43,316 nt of DNA from Halanaerobiales bacterium (GCA_029981855.1 JARRCS010000019.1:1-43316); one strand, 5' to 3'. Counted from the stretch's first letter, positions 33,620 to 42,367 are shown. Translations and numbers: made by a program. The notes: generated by a model not told the origin, from the sequence alone.

Positions 33620-33723
33620 CTTCGTTTCTTACCGAAAAAAAGAACAATTGGCCTTCGGCCAATGCTCTCCGGTAAGTCCTTCACCTCCTTAGATAATTTA
33701 AAAACAAATTGCTCCTCGGCCAT
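33616..33723 (-). CDS. Possible 35-residue leader peptide before acsE
   Basis: ATG at 33723 opens a frame of 35 codons that ends in TGA overlapping the acsE ATG (ATGA). The peptide starts MAEEQFVFKLSKEVKD and ends GKKRR. It runs straight through the terminator hairpin at 33636-33663, so translating ribosomes would disturb that hairpin. No Shine-Dalgarno is seen before its ATG, which is the main weakness. Confidence 0.35.
   Translation of the reverse strand: MAEEQFVFKLSKEVKDLPESIGRRPIVLFFGKKRR
33636..33663 (-). terminator. Terminator-like hairpin directly before acsE
   Basis: On the minus strand ATTGGCC-GAA-GGCCAAT is followed by TGTTCTTTTTTT. Flanking CTTACCG/CGGTAAG (plus 33628-33634 and 33670-33676) can form an outer stem. 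It stands 17 bases before the acsE start, so it either ends the corrinoid-protein transcript or attenuates acsE and the operon behind it. Confidence 0.7.
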
Positions 33724-33862
33724 AATTATTTGCTAGATATTTAAAAATTCCGACGAAAAAAATATCCCATCATTCTCAAAAAAATTTTTTTGCATTATTC
33801 CTAATAGAAAAATAATACAGAGTTGAAGGAGCATAGGGATACTGCCGGAATATTAACCTTAA

Positions 33863-33942
33863 GGCCAGAAAGTAGCAGCTTTCTGGCCCTTACCCTCTAA
33901 ATTTCTGTTCGGTAATAACTATAAATAGATACTGGAGAAAAT
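33863..33942 (-). repeat. Hairpin after the corrinoid gene and half copy R6 of the palindromic repeat
   Basis: GGCCAGAAAG (33863-33872) pairs with CTTTCTGGCC (33879-33888), a probable 3' hairpin of the corrinoid-protein mRNA without a strong T-run. Bases 33918-33942 (ACTATAAATAGATACTGGAGA and on) match only the left arm of the R1-R5 repeat and abut the stop codon. Confidence 0.5.
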
Positions 33943-34578
33943 CTAACTTACAAACCTTTCTTTAGCGATTGTGGCTGCTGTAGCTGCATCCTTGGCATAA
34001 GCATCAGCACCGATCTCTTTAGCGTAATTATCGGTTACAGGTGCACCACCTACCATTACCTTAACTCTATCCCTGATACCTTCTTCTTTCAGGGCAGAGA
34101 TAACATTCTTCATCTGGGGCATGGTTGTGGTTAAAAGGGCGGATAAACCAACGATGTCTGGCTGTATCTCCTTAACTGCAGCTACAAAGTCCTCGGCAGA
34201 GACATCAGTTCCCAGGTCATGAACCTCAAACCCGGCACCTTCGAGCATCATCTTAACCAGGTTCTTCCCGATATCATGCAGATCTCCCTTAACAGTACCG
34301 ATAACTACCTTACCGATTGATTCTACTCCGGTTTCAATTAATTTGGGTTTTAAGAGCTCCATACCTGCATTCATGGCCCTGGCTGCAATCAGCACCTCGG
34401 GTACAAAAACCTCATTTTTCTTAAACTTTTCACCGATAATACTCATACCATCCATTAATCCATCATAGAGGATCTCTCTGGGAGTCAGACCTTCATCAAG
34501 AGCCTTGGTTATCCCCTCTTTTACGGCCTCAACATCCCCTGCCTGTAAATCTTCAGATAATTTTTTCAATAATTCCAT
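33943..34578 (-). CDS. Corrinoid (B12-binding) methyl carrier protein, MtbC/MttC type
   Basis: 211 residues. A helical cap domain (residues 1-85) precedes a B12-binding domain with the base-off motif GDLHDIG (His101 as cobalt ligand), GLSALLTTTM and VMVGGAPV. Such proteins carry a methyl group on cobalt between two methyltransferases. The AcsE-like protein encoded next door is a likely partner, and the RACo-like protein at 16828-18660 a likely reactivator. A first methyltransferase of the MttB type is not in the window, so the methyl donor is unknown. AGGGGAGGGG precedes ATG. Confidence 0.92.
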   Translation of the reverse strand: MELLKKLSEDLQAGDVEAVKEGITKALDEGLTPREILYDGLMDGMSIIGEKFKKNEVFVPEVLIAARAMNAGMELLKPKLIETGVESIGKVVIGTVKGDLHDIGKNLVKMMLEGAGFEVHDLGTDVSAEDFVAAVKEIQPDIVGLSALLTTTMPQMKNVISALKEEGIRDRVKVMVGGAPVTDNYAKEIGADAYAKDAATAATIAKERFVS

Positions 34579-34653
34579 AATAAACCCCTCCCCTTATTTT
34601 TTTGATTTTTTTGCTATAATATATTTCAAAATTCTTAGCCACTCCAGAACAAA

Positions 34654-34687
34654 TAAAAAAACCCCTGTTTTAATTATATAAAAACAG
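34654..34687 (-). terminator. Terminator between valS and the corrinoid gene
   Basis: On the minus strand CTGTTTT and AAAACAG (plus 34681-34687 and 34665-34671) pair, followed by GGG and a T-run over plus 34654-34660. Confidence 0.6.
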
Positions 34688-34801
34688 TACAGATATATTA
34701 TTGTAAAAATTTTTGATATCATTGTACTTTATTTTGTTTTATCTCAAAAATATTTTTCTTACAAAGCTCTCTATCATTGGGATTAAATTAAGGACGGAAG
34801 A

Positions 34802-34828
34802 GGGATATGCCTTGAGCAAGCATATCCC
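34802..34828 (-). terminator. Hairpin directly after valS
   Basis: GGGATATGC and GCATATCCC form a nine-pair stem starting a few bases after the valS stop; the following T-run is weak on the minus strand. It is probably a terminator acting with the hairpin at 34654-34687. Confidence 0.5.
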
Positions 34829-34833
34829 CGGTT

Positions 34834-37479
34834 TTATGCCAGTTCCTCTATTCTCTCCTTTAATTTTTCCTTTTTATTTTTATATTCCTTAAGTTTCTCC
34901 CGCTCCTTTTCTACCAGATGTTCGGGAGCCTTGTTTACAAACCCCTCATTGGCCAGCTTACCACGGGCGCGGTTAATCTCAAACTCAACCTCTTCAAGTT
35001 CCTTTTCTAACCTCTTTATCTCCTTATCGAGGTCAACCATACCTTCCAGGGGCAGAATAACCTCCACCCCGCCGACAATAGCTGTCGAGGATTTCTCCGG
35101 CTTTTCTGTCAGATCTACTGTTACGGTTAACTCCTTAATCCGGGCCAGGTCTTTAATATAGTTAAATCCTTCCTCCAGAATAGCGATCTTTTCTTCGGGA
35201 GAATTGAGAATACCCTTAATTCTCTTACCGGGATTAACCTTCATCTCATTCCTGATATTACGGACGGCCTTGATTACGTCCATAATCAGATTCATCTTGC
35301 CCTCTATTTCATCATCGATCACATCTTCATCTACCTCAGGCCAGGAGGTAGTCATGATGCTCTCACCACTACCGGGTAACTGCTGCCAGATCTCCTCCGT
35401 AATAAAGGGCATAACCGGATGTAGCAGTCGCAGGATCTTTTCCAGAACGGTAACCCCCACATATTGAGCAGTTTTCTTGGCCGTAAGGTCTTGATCCTGG
35501 TAGAGACGCGGTTTAATCAGTTCAATATACCAGTCACAGAACTCACTCCAGATGAAATCATAGAGGGCTTTACCGACCTCACCGAAGTTATAGCTGCTTA
35601 AAACCTTATCTACGGCCATGATCACTTTATTAAGCCGACTGATAATCCACCTGTCAGCCAGGGTAAACTCTAGCTCTTCTTCCTTGATAGCGGCAAAGTC
35701 TAGATCCTCAATATTCATCAGGATAAAACGGGAAGCATTCCAGATCTTGTTGGCAAAATTCCTGCTCGCTTCCAGTCGCTCCTCCCTGAAACGCATATCA
35801 TTACCAGGAGTATTACCGGTGATCAGGGTAAATCTTAGGGCATCGGCCCCGTATTCTTCAATTACCTCCAGCGGGTCAATACCATTACCCAGTGACTTGC
35901 TCATCTTCCGGCCTTCGGCATCCCTGATCAGACCGTGGATATAGACATCTCTAAAGGGAACCTCATCCATAAATTCCAGGGCCATAAAGATCATCCTGGC
36001 AACCCAGAAGAAGATAATATCCCGGCCGGTGACGAGGACATCCGTCGGATAGAAGAATTCCAGGTCCCTGGTCTCTTCGGGCCAGCCCATGGTAGAGAAA
36101 GGCCAGAGGCCCGAACTGAACCAGGTATCGAGCACATCCTCATCCTGCTTCAGGTCCTTACTATTACACTCGGGACAGGCCTCCACCTTCTCCTCTTTGC
36201 TCACAATTACCTTACCGCAGTCCTGGCAGTACCAGACAGGAATCCGGTGCCCCCACCACAGCTGGCGGGAGATACACCAGTCCTGGATATTCTCCATCCA
36301 GTTCAGGTAGACCTTACTGAAACGCTCCGGTACAAACCTGGTCCTGCCTTCCTTGACAGCTTTAATGGCCGGCTCGGCCAGGGGTTTCATCTTAACAAAC
36401 CACTGTTTGGAGACCAGGGGCTCTATAACCGTATCACAGCGGTAACACTGACCGACCGCATGTTCGTAATCCTCTATCTTTTCCAGCAGGCCCTCTTTCT
36501 GCAGATCCCTAATTACCTCTTCTCGGCACTCGTAGCGGTCCATACCGGCATATTTACCGGTAATCCCGGTCATCCTGGCATCCTCATCGATGACCTTGAT
36601 AATCTCCAGGTCATGCCGCCTGCCCATCTCAAAGTCATTGGGGTCATGGGCCGGGGTAACCTTGACCATACCCGTTCCGAACTCTTTATCAACATATTCA
36701 TCAGCTATAATGGGTATCTCCCGGTTCATTAAGGGCAGGATAGCCGTGGAGCCAACCAGGTCCCGGTACCTCTCATCATCGGGATTAACAGCTACCGCCG
36801 TATCTCCGAGCATCGTCTCAGGTCTGGTAGTGGCAACAACTATATAATCATCCCTCTCCTTCAGGGGGTATCTTAAATAATATATCTTGCTGGCATGTTC
36901 CTCATGCTCAACCTCAATATCGGAGAGGGTTGTATGACAGTCAGGACACCAGTTAACAATATAATCTCCCTGATAGATCAAACCCTTCTCGTAGAGCCTG
37001 ACGAAAACCTCCCGGACCGCCCGGGAACAACCTTCATCCATGGTAAACCTCTCCCGTGACCAGTCACAGGATGAGCCCATCTTTCTCAATTGTTCGGTAA
37101 TCCGGCCGCCATATTCCTGCTTCCATTCCCAGGCCCTCTCCAGAAAACCCTCCCGGCCCAGGTCATCCTTCTCCAGACCCTCCTCTCTGAGCTTTTCAAC
37201 GACTTTTACCTCGGTTGCAATACTGGCATGGTCGGTACCCGGTAACCAGAGGGTATTGTATCCCTGCATCCTCTTCCATCTGGTCAGAATATCCTGCAGA
37301 GTGTTATCCAGTGCATGGCCCAGATGAAGCTGACCGGTAATATTCGGAGGTGGCATGACAATACTGAAGGAATCCCTTTCAGGGTCCAACTCCGCTTCGA
37401 ATAGTCCCTTATCTTCCCAGTACTGGTACCATTTTTTCTCAGTCTTCTCAGGATCATATGTTTTCGGTAAGTTATTCAT
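34834..37479 (-). CDS. valS: Valyl-tRNA synthetase
   Basis: 881 residues, the normal bacterial size. It charges tRNA-Val with valine. Class I signatures are HLGH at 52-55 ([15 protein letters not shown]) and KMSKS in [11 protein letters not shown] near residue 525. The editing domain carries [17 protein letters not shown]. The C-terminal 70 residues form the tRNA-binding coiled coil ([17 protein letters not shown]). AAAGGAGGT precedes ATG 37479. A T-box leader with a GTC specifier controls it, in agreement with the product. Confidence 0.98.
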   Translation of the reverse strand: MNNLPKTYDPEKTEKKWYQYWEDKGLFEAELDPERDSFSIVMPPPNITGQLHLGHALDNTLQDILTRWKRMQGYNTLWLPGTDHASIATEVKVVEKLREEGLEKDDLGREGFLERAWEWKQEYGGRITEQLRKMGSSCDWSRERFTMDEGCSRAVREVFVRLYEKGLIYQGDYIVNWCPDCHTTLSDIEVEHEEHASKIYYLRYPLKERDDYIVVATTRPETMLGDTAVAVNPDDERYRDLVGSTAILPLMNREIPIIADEYVDKEFGTGMVKVTPAHDPNDFEMGRRHDLEIIKVIDEDARMTGITGKYAGMDRYECREEVIRDLQKEGLLEKIEDYEHAVGQCYRCDTVIEPLVSKQWFVKMKPLAEPAIKAVKEGRTRFVPERFSKVYLNWMENIQDWCISRQLWWGHRIPVWYCQDCGKVIVSKEEKVEACPECNSKDLKQDEDVLDTWFSSGLWPFSTMGWPEETRDLEFFYPTDVLVTGRDIIFFWVARMIFMALEFMDEVPFRDVYIHGLIRDAEGRKMSKSLGNGIDPLEVIEEYGADALRFTLITGNTPGNDMRFREERLEASRNFANKIWNASRFILMNIEDLDFAAIKEEELEFTLADRWIISRLNKVIMAVDKVLSSYNFGEVGKALYDFIWSEFCDWYIELIKPRLYQDQDLTAKKTAQYVGVTVLEKILRLLHPVMPFITEEIWQQLPGSGESIMTTSWPEVDEDVIDDEIEGKMNLIMDVIKAVRNIRNEMKVNPGKRIKGILNSPEEKIAILEEGFNYIKDLARIKELTVTVDLTEKPEKSSTAIVGGVEVILPLEGMVDLDKEIKRLEKELEEVEFEINRARGKLANEGFVNKAPEHLVEKEREKLKEYKNKKEKLKERIEELA

Positions 37480-37563
37480 CTAAACAGACCTCCTTTATTG
37501 ATCAAATTCTCTTATAGATCAAATATCCGGGCATAAAAAGATAAAAATATCTTGACATTAAAA

Positions 37564-37833
37564 AATCCTCCCCCGTCTTTAAGGACGAAAGAGGACTTTT
37601 TCGCGGTACCACCTTAATTCTATCCCTGTTCAAGAAATATTTCTCAGGCTAAAACAGGAATAACACTTAATTTAAATAACGGTTTCCCGGCCCGATCTAC
37701 TAAAGTTCAATCAGGCAACTCCCGGGCGACCTTCATTCAGCATCCTCTAAAGGGTCTTCCAGCCGGCGAACCCTTCTCTCTATAGATTCCGTCTGAATTA
37801 CTCCTCCCGTTCAACGTTTTTAAATATTACTTT
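37564..37833 (-). promoter_or_regulatory. T-box leader of valS (specifier GTC, valine)
   Basis: The T-box GGTGGTACCGCG is at plus 37601-37613. It is followed on the minus strand by a terminator (AGTCCTC...GGGAGGAT and T-run, about 37560-37596). Upstream is a long stem I with AGAGAG and GCTGGAAGA landmarks, and a GTC codon at plus 37728-37730 in the specifier position. Uncharged tRNA-Val would stabilise the antiterminator and turn on valS. Confidence 0.92.
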
Positions 37834-37839
37834 TTCAAT

Positions 37840-37868
37840 ATAATATACTTTTATTTATAATTTGTCAA
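37840..37868 (-). promoter_or_regulatory. Promoter of the valS T-box transcript
   Basis: A perfect TTGACA (plus 37863-37868) and TATTAT (plus 37840-37845) stand 17 bases apart on the minus strand, placing the RNA start just before stem I. Confidence 0.8.
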
Positions 37869-38017
37869 GTTCTTATTCCGTATATTCCATAATTCAAGAG
37901 ATTTTATGGCAAAAAAACTATATATGCAGAAAATATCTCGAAAGTAACTCCATGCATAATCACCCTTAATAGAGGTAAAAATAATAATACCAGGTTGTAG
38001 AAGATATTAAAAAGGAG

Positions 38018-38458
38018 GTGGAGCTGATAGATTATCTAACTACCTGGAATCCATTTAAGGAGTTTAGGACTTTAAGGGAACAGATGAACCGTTTCTTTGA
38101 AAACATGCCATATGAAAATTTTATGGACTTCCGGCCATCCATTGACCTCTATGAAAAAGATGACGAAGTAGTGGTACAGGCCGATATCCCGGGGATTGAT
38201 CCGAAAAATATTGAGATCAGCGTCTCCGAAAACCATATCAATATCAGGGGCAAGATTGAGAGAAACAGAGAGGTCAATGAAGAAAACTACCACCGGGTTG
38301 AACGCAGATTTGGTAGTTTTAACCGTACCATAAGTTTGCCCGCTCGTGTCGATCACAAAAAGGCACAGGCCAATACCAAAAATGGTGTTCTGGAGATCAG
38401 GGTCCCCAAACTGGATAAGGAGATTGATAAAACCACTCACTTAAGGCTTGAAGAATAA
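38018..38458 (+). CDS. Small heat-shock protein, Hsp20/alpha-crystallin family
   Basis: About 146 residues. ATP-independent chaperone that holds unfolding proteins. The N-terminus has WNPFKEFRTLREQMNRFFE. The alpha-crystallin domain runs from about residue 40 (DFRPSIDLYEKDDEVVVQAD) to KNGVLEIRVPK near 130. The start codon is odd: GTG 38018 overlaps the strong AAAGGAGG site, and in-frame codons at a proper distance are CTG 38024 and ATA 38027, so a non-standard start is possible. It is a single-gene unit divergent from valS and ends in a terminator. Confidence 0.93.
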   Translation: MELIDYLTTWNPFKEFRTLREQMNRFFENMPYENFMDFRPSIDLYEKDDEVVVQADIPGIDPKNIEISVSENHINIRGKIERNREVNEENYHRVERRFGSFNRTISLPARVDHKKAQANTKNGVLEIRVPKLDKEIDKTTHLRLEE

Positions 38459-38479
38459 GAACTTGAGGAATTAAAATGT

Positions 38480-38525
38480 AAAACCGGGGCAGCGCACTAT
38501 ATACCGCCGCTCCGGTTTTGCTTTT
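38480..38525 (+). terminator. Terminator after the Hsp20 gene
   Basis: AAAACCGG (38480-38487) pairs with CCGGTTTT (38512-38519), with extra pairing inside (GCAGCG/CGCCGC region). A T-rich tail follows. Confidence 0.75.
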
Positions 38526-38788
38526 AAAGAAAGATATCTAACCTTACTTTGCCTTGTTGCTTTTATTTTCTTTGTTCAAAAACAGTTTCTATCCTCTATT
38601 TTAACTGTATTAAGCTAAACCTCTTTTTTATCCCTCAGCAGCTTGAATACCCCTATATTGTCTCCTTTTTAATATAACTTCAGCAAATATCATTACATTC
38701 CTGCAAAAAAGGATTCTTACATCTTTTATAGAATTATAAATTAACCAAATTTCAATTACACACTTCTCTTATCAACATCAGAAAAAGG
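38526..38788. other. AT-rich intergenic stretch, nothing recognised
   Basis: No ORF, hairpin or repeat that I can support. It probably holds the promoter of the GIY-YIG-like gene. Confidence 0.4.
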
Positions 38789-39142
38789 ATGATGGTTATG
38801 AGTATCACGATAGCAGGCTATAAATTTACCGGACCCTATACCTCCACTACCAAACTTAAAGATAAACAGGGTATTTATGCCATCCTCTGTTTAAGTGATG
38901 ATCAGTATAAGCTACTCGATATTGGAGAGTCTGCCAGGGTAAGGTCACGGGTCGAAAGCCATGAAAGGATGAAGTGCTGGCAGAGAAATTGCTCGGGTAC
39001 CTTTGCGGTCGCCGTCTATTATACACCCCACTGGACACAGATAGGCAGGGCGGAGCTGCAGCAAAAAATCAGAGAGCTGTATAATCCACCCTGCGGCAAA
39101 AAAATTGACGGCATCTTAAATTTTATATCGGATAAGAGTTAA
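38789..39142 (+). CDS. GIY-YIG-like nuclease-fold protein
   Basis: 117 residues. The sequence KQGIYAIL, then YKLLDIGES, resembles the GIY...YIG core strands (the second written as DIG). It is followed by the expected Arg region ARVRSRVESHE, and later RAELQQKIRELYNPPCG offers the Glu and Asn that complete the fold. GIY-YIG proteins are DNA-cleaving enzymes or stand-alone small proteins of unclear role. AAAGGA precedes the ATG cluster at 38789-38797. It is transcribed alone, followed by AT-rich DNA. The assignment rests on the motif pattern and is moderately sure. Confidence 0.6.
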   Translation: MMVMSITIAGYKFTGPYTSTTKLKDKQGIYAILCLSDDQYKLLDIGESARVRSRVESHERMKCWQRNCSGTFAVAVYYTPHWTQIGRAELQQKIRELYNPPCGKKIDGILNFISDKS

Positions 39143-39274
39143 ATTTTAACTAAAGAACCTCAAGATTTCTTGATTAAAATTTACCAATATATTTGTTTCA
39201 ATATCAGATAATAAGACGAAATATAATAATTTTTACCGAATAAGGAATAAAATTAAACAAAATTAAAATACTAC

Positions 39275-39303
39275 TTGCATTTTTAGTTATTATGTTGTAA
39301 AAT
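39275..39303 (+). promoter_or_regulatory. Promoter of the 49-residue ORF
   Basis: TTGCAT at 39275-39280 and TAAAAT at 39298-39303 are separated by 17 bases, about 60 bases before the ORF. Confidence 0.5.
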
Positions 39304-39366
39304 AAAATTAATTGAAAACTTAAAAACCTATAACATTTTTATAAGTTTATAAGAAAGGGTGATTAT

Positions 39367-39516
39367 ATGAGTTACTTAGAGGCCATTTCGATTCTTCTGG
39401 AACATGGCTCAGAGAACAAGGTAATGGATTACATTGCTGCTAAAATGAGAGTCAAGGAAGACTATTTTAAGAAATTTAATAAACAGCAGTTAATTAACGA
39501 CTTTTTAACCTCATAA
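39367..39516 (+). CDS. Small protein of 49 residues, unknown function
   Basis: MSYLEAISILLEHGSENKVM begins a mostly helical, charged peptide that ends in NDFLTS. AAAGGGTG lies eight bases before ATG, a promoter stands upstream and a strong terminator follows at 39557, so this is a complete small transcription unit. I recognise no family. The helical character and monocistronic layout could suit a regulator of a partner protein, but nothing in the sequence shows which. Confidence 0.6.
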   Translation: MSYLEAISILLEHGSENKVMDYIAAKMRVKEDYFKKFNKQQLINDFLTS

Positions 39517-39556
39517 GTACTATAACGGTACTACAAAATAAATACTATAAAAATGC

Positions 39557-39589
39557 AAATTCCCTAGCGGTTAAATGCTAGGGAATTTT
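39557..39589 (+). terminator. Strong hairpin terminator after the 49-residue ORF
   Basis: A perfect 12-base stem, AAATTCCCTAGC (39557-39568) with GCTAGGGAATTT (39577-39588), and a T-rich end. Confidence 0.8.
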
Positions 39590-39966
39590 CATCTCAAGCC
39601 AAAAGCAACCGATGACTAATACCAACAACAGTAACTTCTTCATTTAACCTACTTCCTTAGAATACCATGTTTTGTCAAGCCTATTTCCTTACAAGCATAC
39701 TTGATTTTGTGACATAGTTTTACAATTGATTTTTTATTGTCTATTACTTTTAGCAAAGTTAAGTAAATACAGCTATACTGTTTATTCCTGTTATTAGCCA
39801 TTTTGGGGAAACATCTCACTAATTAATTAACGAAGATTCCACCCTGGCTTTATTAAATTTTATTAAATGAAATTTGTTAAGATATTGAATTTTACCCTAA
39901 ATATTTATATAATTAAATTAGATGATTTTTAATAATATTCACTAAGTAGATGAGGAGGATTAACTA
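39590..39966. other. AT-rich intergenic stretch
   Basis: No supported gene. On the minus strand a 21-codon frame (39578-39643) starting MKKLLLLVLVIGC looks like a lipoprotein signal but stops after IP inside the hairpin, so it is probably chance or a remnant. GAGGAGG at 39951-39957 (ATGAGGAGGATT) is the binding site of the next gene. Confidence 0.35.
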
Positions 39967-40446
39967 ATGAGAAGATATCAGTGGAGTAGGAATCAGTTTA
40001 AATTAGACCGTTATGCAGAATATTTTGTGAAAATGGAATTCATCTTATCGGGTTTCGACGTCTATTCCAATGAAGTTGACAATCAGGGAATTGACTTTAT
40101 AGTTCGGGCAGGAACTAATAAATATTACGATATCCAGGTTAAATCTGTTCGTAATTATAATAATATCTACTTCCCCAAGGATAAATTCTCACCCCGGGAA
40201 AACCTGTATGCAGCAGTGGTACTCTTTATCGAGAGCGAACCCCCATTTTTGTACTTAATTCCATCATTAGTCTGGAATAATCCGGATGATATATTTATTA
40301 ACTTAGATTATGAAGGATTAAGCAACAAACCGGAATGGGGTATGAACCTATCAAGGGAAAAACTCCCCCTCTTAGAACAATATATATTTACTGAAATAGT
40401 TGAGGAACTCAAAAATAATGACCTATATACATTAGCAAATGAATAG
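39967..40446 (+). CDS. Small PD-(D/E)XK nuclease-like protein (DUF4365-like)
   Basis: 159 residues. An N-terminal helix (LDRYAEYFVKMEFILSG) is followed by NEVDNQGIDFIVRAG with Asp43, then YYDIQVKSV with Gln57 and Lys59. This gives the D...QxK spacing of the restriction-endonuclease-like fold. The remaining part (FLYLIPSLVWNN, WGMNLSREKLPLLEQY) is like that of DUF4365-type proteins. These are suspected nucleases, often of unknown target. GAGGAGG stands well before ATG. No methylase or toxin partner is adjacent, so it need not be a restriction enzyme. Confidence 0.65.
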   Translation: MRRYQWSRNQFKLDRYAEYFVKMEFILSGFDVYSNEVDNQGIDFIVRAGTNKYYDIQVKSVRNYNNIYFPKDKFSPRENLYAAVVLFIESEPPFLYLIPSLVWNNPDDIFINLDYEGLSNKPEWGMNLSREKLPLLEQYIFTEIVEELKNNDLYTLANE

Positions 40447-40615
40447 AATTTTAGTGATAACAAAATATCAGAGATTAAATATTAAGTTATTCATATAATA
40501 TAGTCTCCTAAACAAATAATCATCAGTTAATGCTAGCTTATTTAATTTCACAAATATTTGCTATGGCACATATAATATTAGTAAAATTCAATCATGAGGA
40601 GGGACATATATTATT

Positions 40616-40708
40616 ATGAGTTGGACCGATGACAATGCTTTTATCGTATTCTTAATTTTAATACTACTAATCTTAGGTCTTAATGGCGTTTGGGGCTGCA
40701 GTAAATAA
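40616..40708 (+). CDS. Tiny membrane protein of 30 residues (YjcZ-like)
   Basis: MSWTDDNAFIVFLILILLIL begins the peptide, and a Gly/Cys tail (GVWGCSK) follows the single membrane helix. This is the layout of the YjcZ/tiny-TM family of spore-former proteins. GAGGAGGG at 40596-40603 is a strong site, though 12 bases from ATG; an ATT at 40610 would be at the usual distance. A terminator-like hairpin follows at 40784. Confidence 0.5.
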   Translation: MSWTDDNAFIVFLILILLILGLNGVWGCSK

Positions 40709-40783
40709 AAACATAATTTTATATTAAAAATTTAGAAACTAAATAGGTATATTAATCGAAAAGCTATATAATAATATTATCGC

Positions 40784-40843
40784 GAAGTCAACAGTGATTT
40801 TTTGACTTACCCAGGTCAATTACTGTTGACTTCTTATTTTATA
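40784..40843. terminator. Large hairpin, probable terminator
   Basis: GAAGTCAACAGT (40784-40795) and ACTGTTGACTTC (40822-40833) form a perfect 12-bp stem, with a nested TTGAC/GTCAA stem inside and TTATTTTATA after it. It can work for the tiny membrane protein transcript. Confidence 0.65.
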
Positions 40844-40978
40844 AAAAGGGGGATTTAATGCGCTTATAATGAGTATTCATATAAATTATCTGGTTTTAGG
40901 TTTGAATTAGGTATTTCCTGCGCCTTCTAAATTGAACAAGAGTCACCATTACATCATCAACCTTATCACCTGTAAAAT

Positions 40979-41710
40979 CTACTGTAGATAATTTACCATT
41001 ATAATTAAAATAAGATTCAATTTCTTTTTAACTTCTTCTCCGCCCGGAACACACTTATTAATATTTTCTTTTTCGTTCACAATTGCTTTTGCGTAACTAT
41101 TGCAACTAATATAACCACAAGAACCGCAATTAAATCCTGGCAAACTTTTTTCTAGTCTTTTTATAATATCTTCTTTTTCATTATTCATATCTGCTTTTAA
41201 TAAAATCTCTTCTTTACTAATAAATTTCTCTGCTATAATCCCTATAAGTAGAATAGAAGGTATCGTAAACAAATATCTGGCAGCAGCAAATGATACTCCC
41301 AAAAATTTGATCTCAACAAGTAGCATTGGGATTTTAACCACTGCCCAAGCACTAATAATTATTATCACATTACTAATACTGGCTCCTTTAAACAAGAGTG
41401 ATTGAGCAATTGGAAAAGCTGCATAAATTGGCCCCGCAGATATTGAGCCAATGAAAAGCGAAAATAACTTTCCTTTTAAGCCTGATTTTTCCCCAAAATT
41501 TTCCATAATTATTTCGCTTGGAACCCAAGTATTAATTAATGCTGCAATAATAAAAATAGCCGGCATAATTTCAAGCATCTCTTTTAAATAAATTCCTGTA
41601 TTAATTATGCCTTTTATAAAAATTTTATCATTATATATCAAAACTGCCAGATATGCAAAAACAGTAAATATAATTAATTTATTGTTTAACACCATCTTCT
41701 TTATTTTCAT
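40979..41710 (-). CDS. Permease half B (DUF318/ArsP-like) with C-terminal Fe-S domain
   Basis: 243 residues. Five to six membrane helices include the Gly/Pro-rich LFSLFIGSISAGPIYAAFP, which matches the second half of the DUF318 permease family. After about residue 170 a soluble tail carries CGSCGYISCNSYAKAI and a later Cys in NKCVPGG, a four-Cys pattern like the 4Fe-4S domain of RnfB. Substrate unknown; some relatives export arsenicals or metal-related compounds. It overlaps half A by four bases (ATGA). It is markedly AT-rich. Confidence 0.75.
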   Translation of the reverse strand: MKIKKMVLNNKLIIFTVFAYLAVLIYNDKIFIKGIINTGIYLKEMLEIMPAIFIIAALINTWVPSEIIMENFGEKSGLKGKLFSLFIGSISAGPIYAAFPIAQSLLFKGASISNVIIIISAWAVVKIPMLLVEIKFLGVSFAAARYLFTIPSILLIGIIAEKFISKEEILLKADMNNEKEDIIKRLEKSLPGFNCGSCGYISCNSYAKAIVNEKENINKCVPGGEEVKKKLNLILIIMVNYLQ

Positions 41711-42183
41711 AAGATAATTACCATCCCTCCTGCAATTACTAAAGCGAATAAAAAACTTAAAACATTACGAACAAATGCAAATCTTTTTCCAAAATATTCA
41801 ATTTCAATTGGCAATGTAGCAAAACCAACCATTGTCAAAGTAGTAATAAATGCAGCTACTGCTACTAAATTTGCACCGCTTTCTACCAAAGTTTTTGACA
41901 GAGGAAATGCTATAAAAGCAGGAATAATTGTAATAGTCCCGATTATTGCACCGTACAATCCGCTTAAAAAATGATTAGAATTACCAAATAGTGTTTGTAT
42001 TAGACTTTCCGGCAACATAGCTAAAATCAATCCAATTAAAAATAATACTCCGATGATATCTTTCCCCGTTTTAAAAAACATTCCTTTAGCCATCTTCATA
42101 CTCCGTAAAGTTTTAGATCGGTCTTTAAAAAAAGAAAATGCCAAAGCTGATAGAGTAACAATTATTAATAGAATTGTACTCAC
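41707..42183 (-). CDS. Permease half A (DUF318/ArsP-like)
   Basis: 158 residues with four helices and the repeat of the same Gly/Pro-rich motif (LYGAIIGTITIIPAFIAFPL). Together with half B it should form one permease, encoded here as two coupled genes. The start is GTG 42183 with GAAGGAGTG upstream. A Crp/Fnr-type regulator is encoded upstream on the same strand and may control it. Confidence 0.75.
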   Translation of the reverse strand: MSTILLIIVTLSALAFSFFKDRSKTLRSMKMAKGMFFKTGKDIIGVLFLIGLILAMLPESLIQTLFGNSNHFLSGLYGAIIGTITIIPAFIAFPLSKTLVESGANLVAVAAFITTLTMVGFATLPIEIEYFGKRFAFVRNVLSFLFALVIAGGMVIIL

Positions 42184-42367
42184 AATTCCTTCACTCCTTC
42201 TTCATTGATTTTAGTCTCCCGACTCCCTGCCTGCCTTTTGACATCTTCCCTTTTTATCGGTTGTTTGTCATACTCCTATTTCAAAGAACAGTCAGGACCT
42301 CCCGGGTTGCTCCATAGTCACTGTATAACATGCCCTACTAAGCTATGCGCCATTTCCCAGCCGCACC

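Noticed and set aside
35935-36732. Plus-strand frame of 265 codons
   Set aside because: It lies entirely opposite valS, whose protein matches its family throughout; the antisense product has no recognisable motif.
37564-37833. Novel structured RNA upstream of valS
   Set aside because: It is a standard T-box leader with the expected valine specifier.
39578-39643. 21-codon minus-strand frame with a lipoprotein-like start (MKKLLLLVLVIGC)
   Set aside because: It stops inside a terminator stem of another gene and has no mature part; most likely chance or a remnant.
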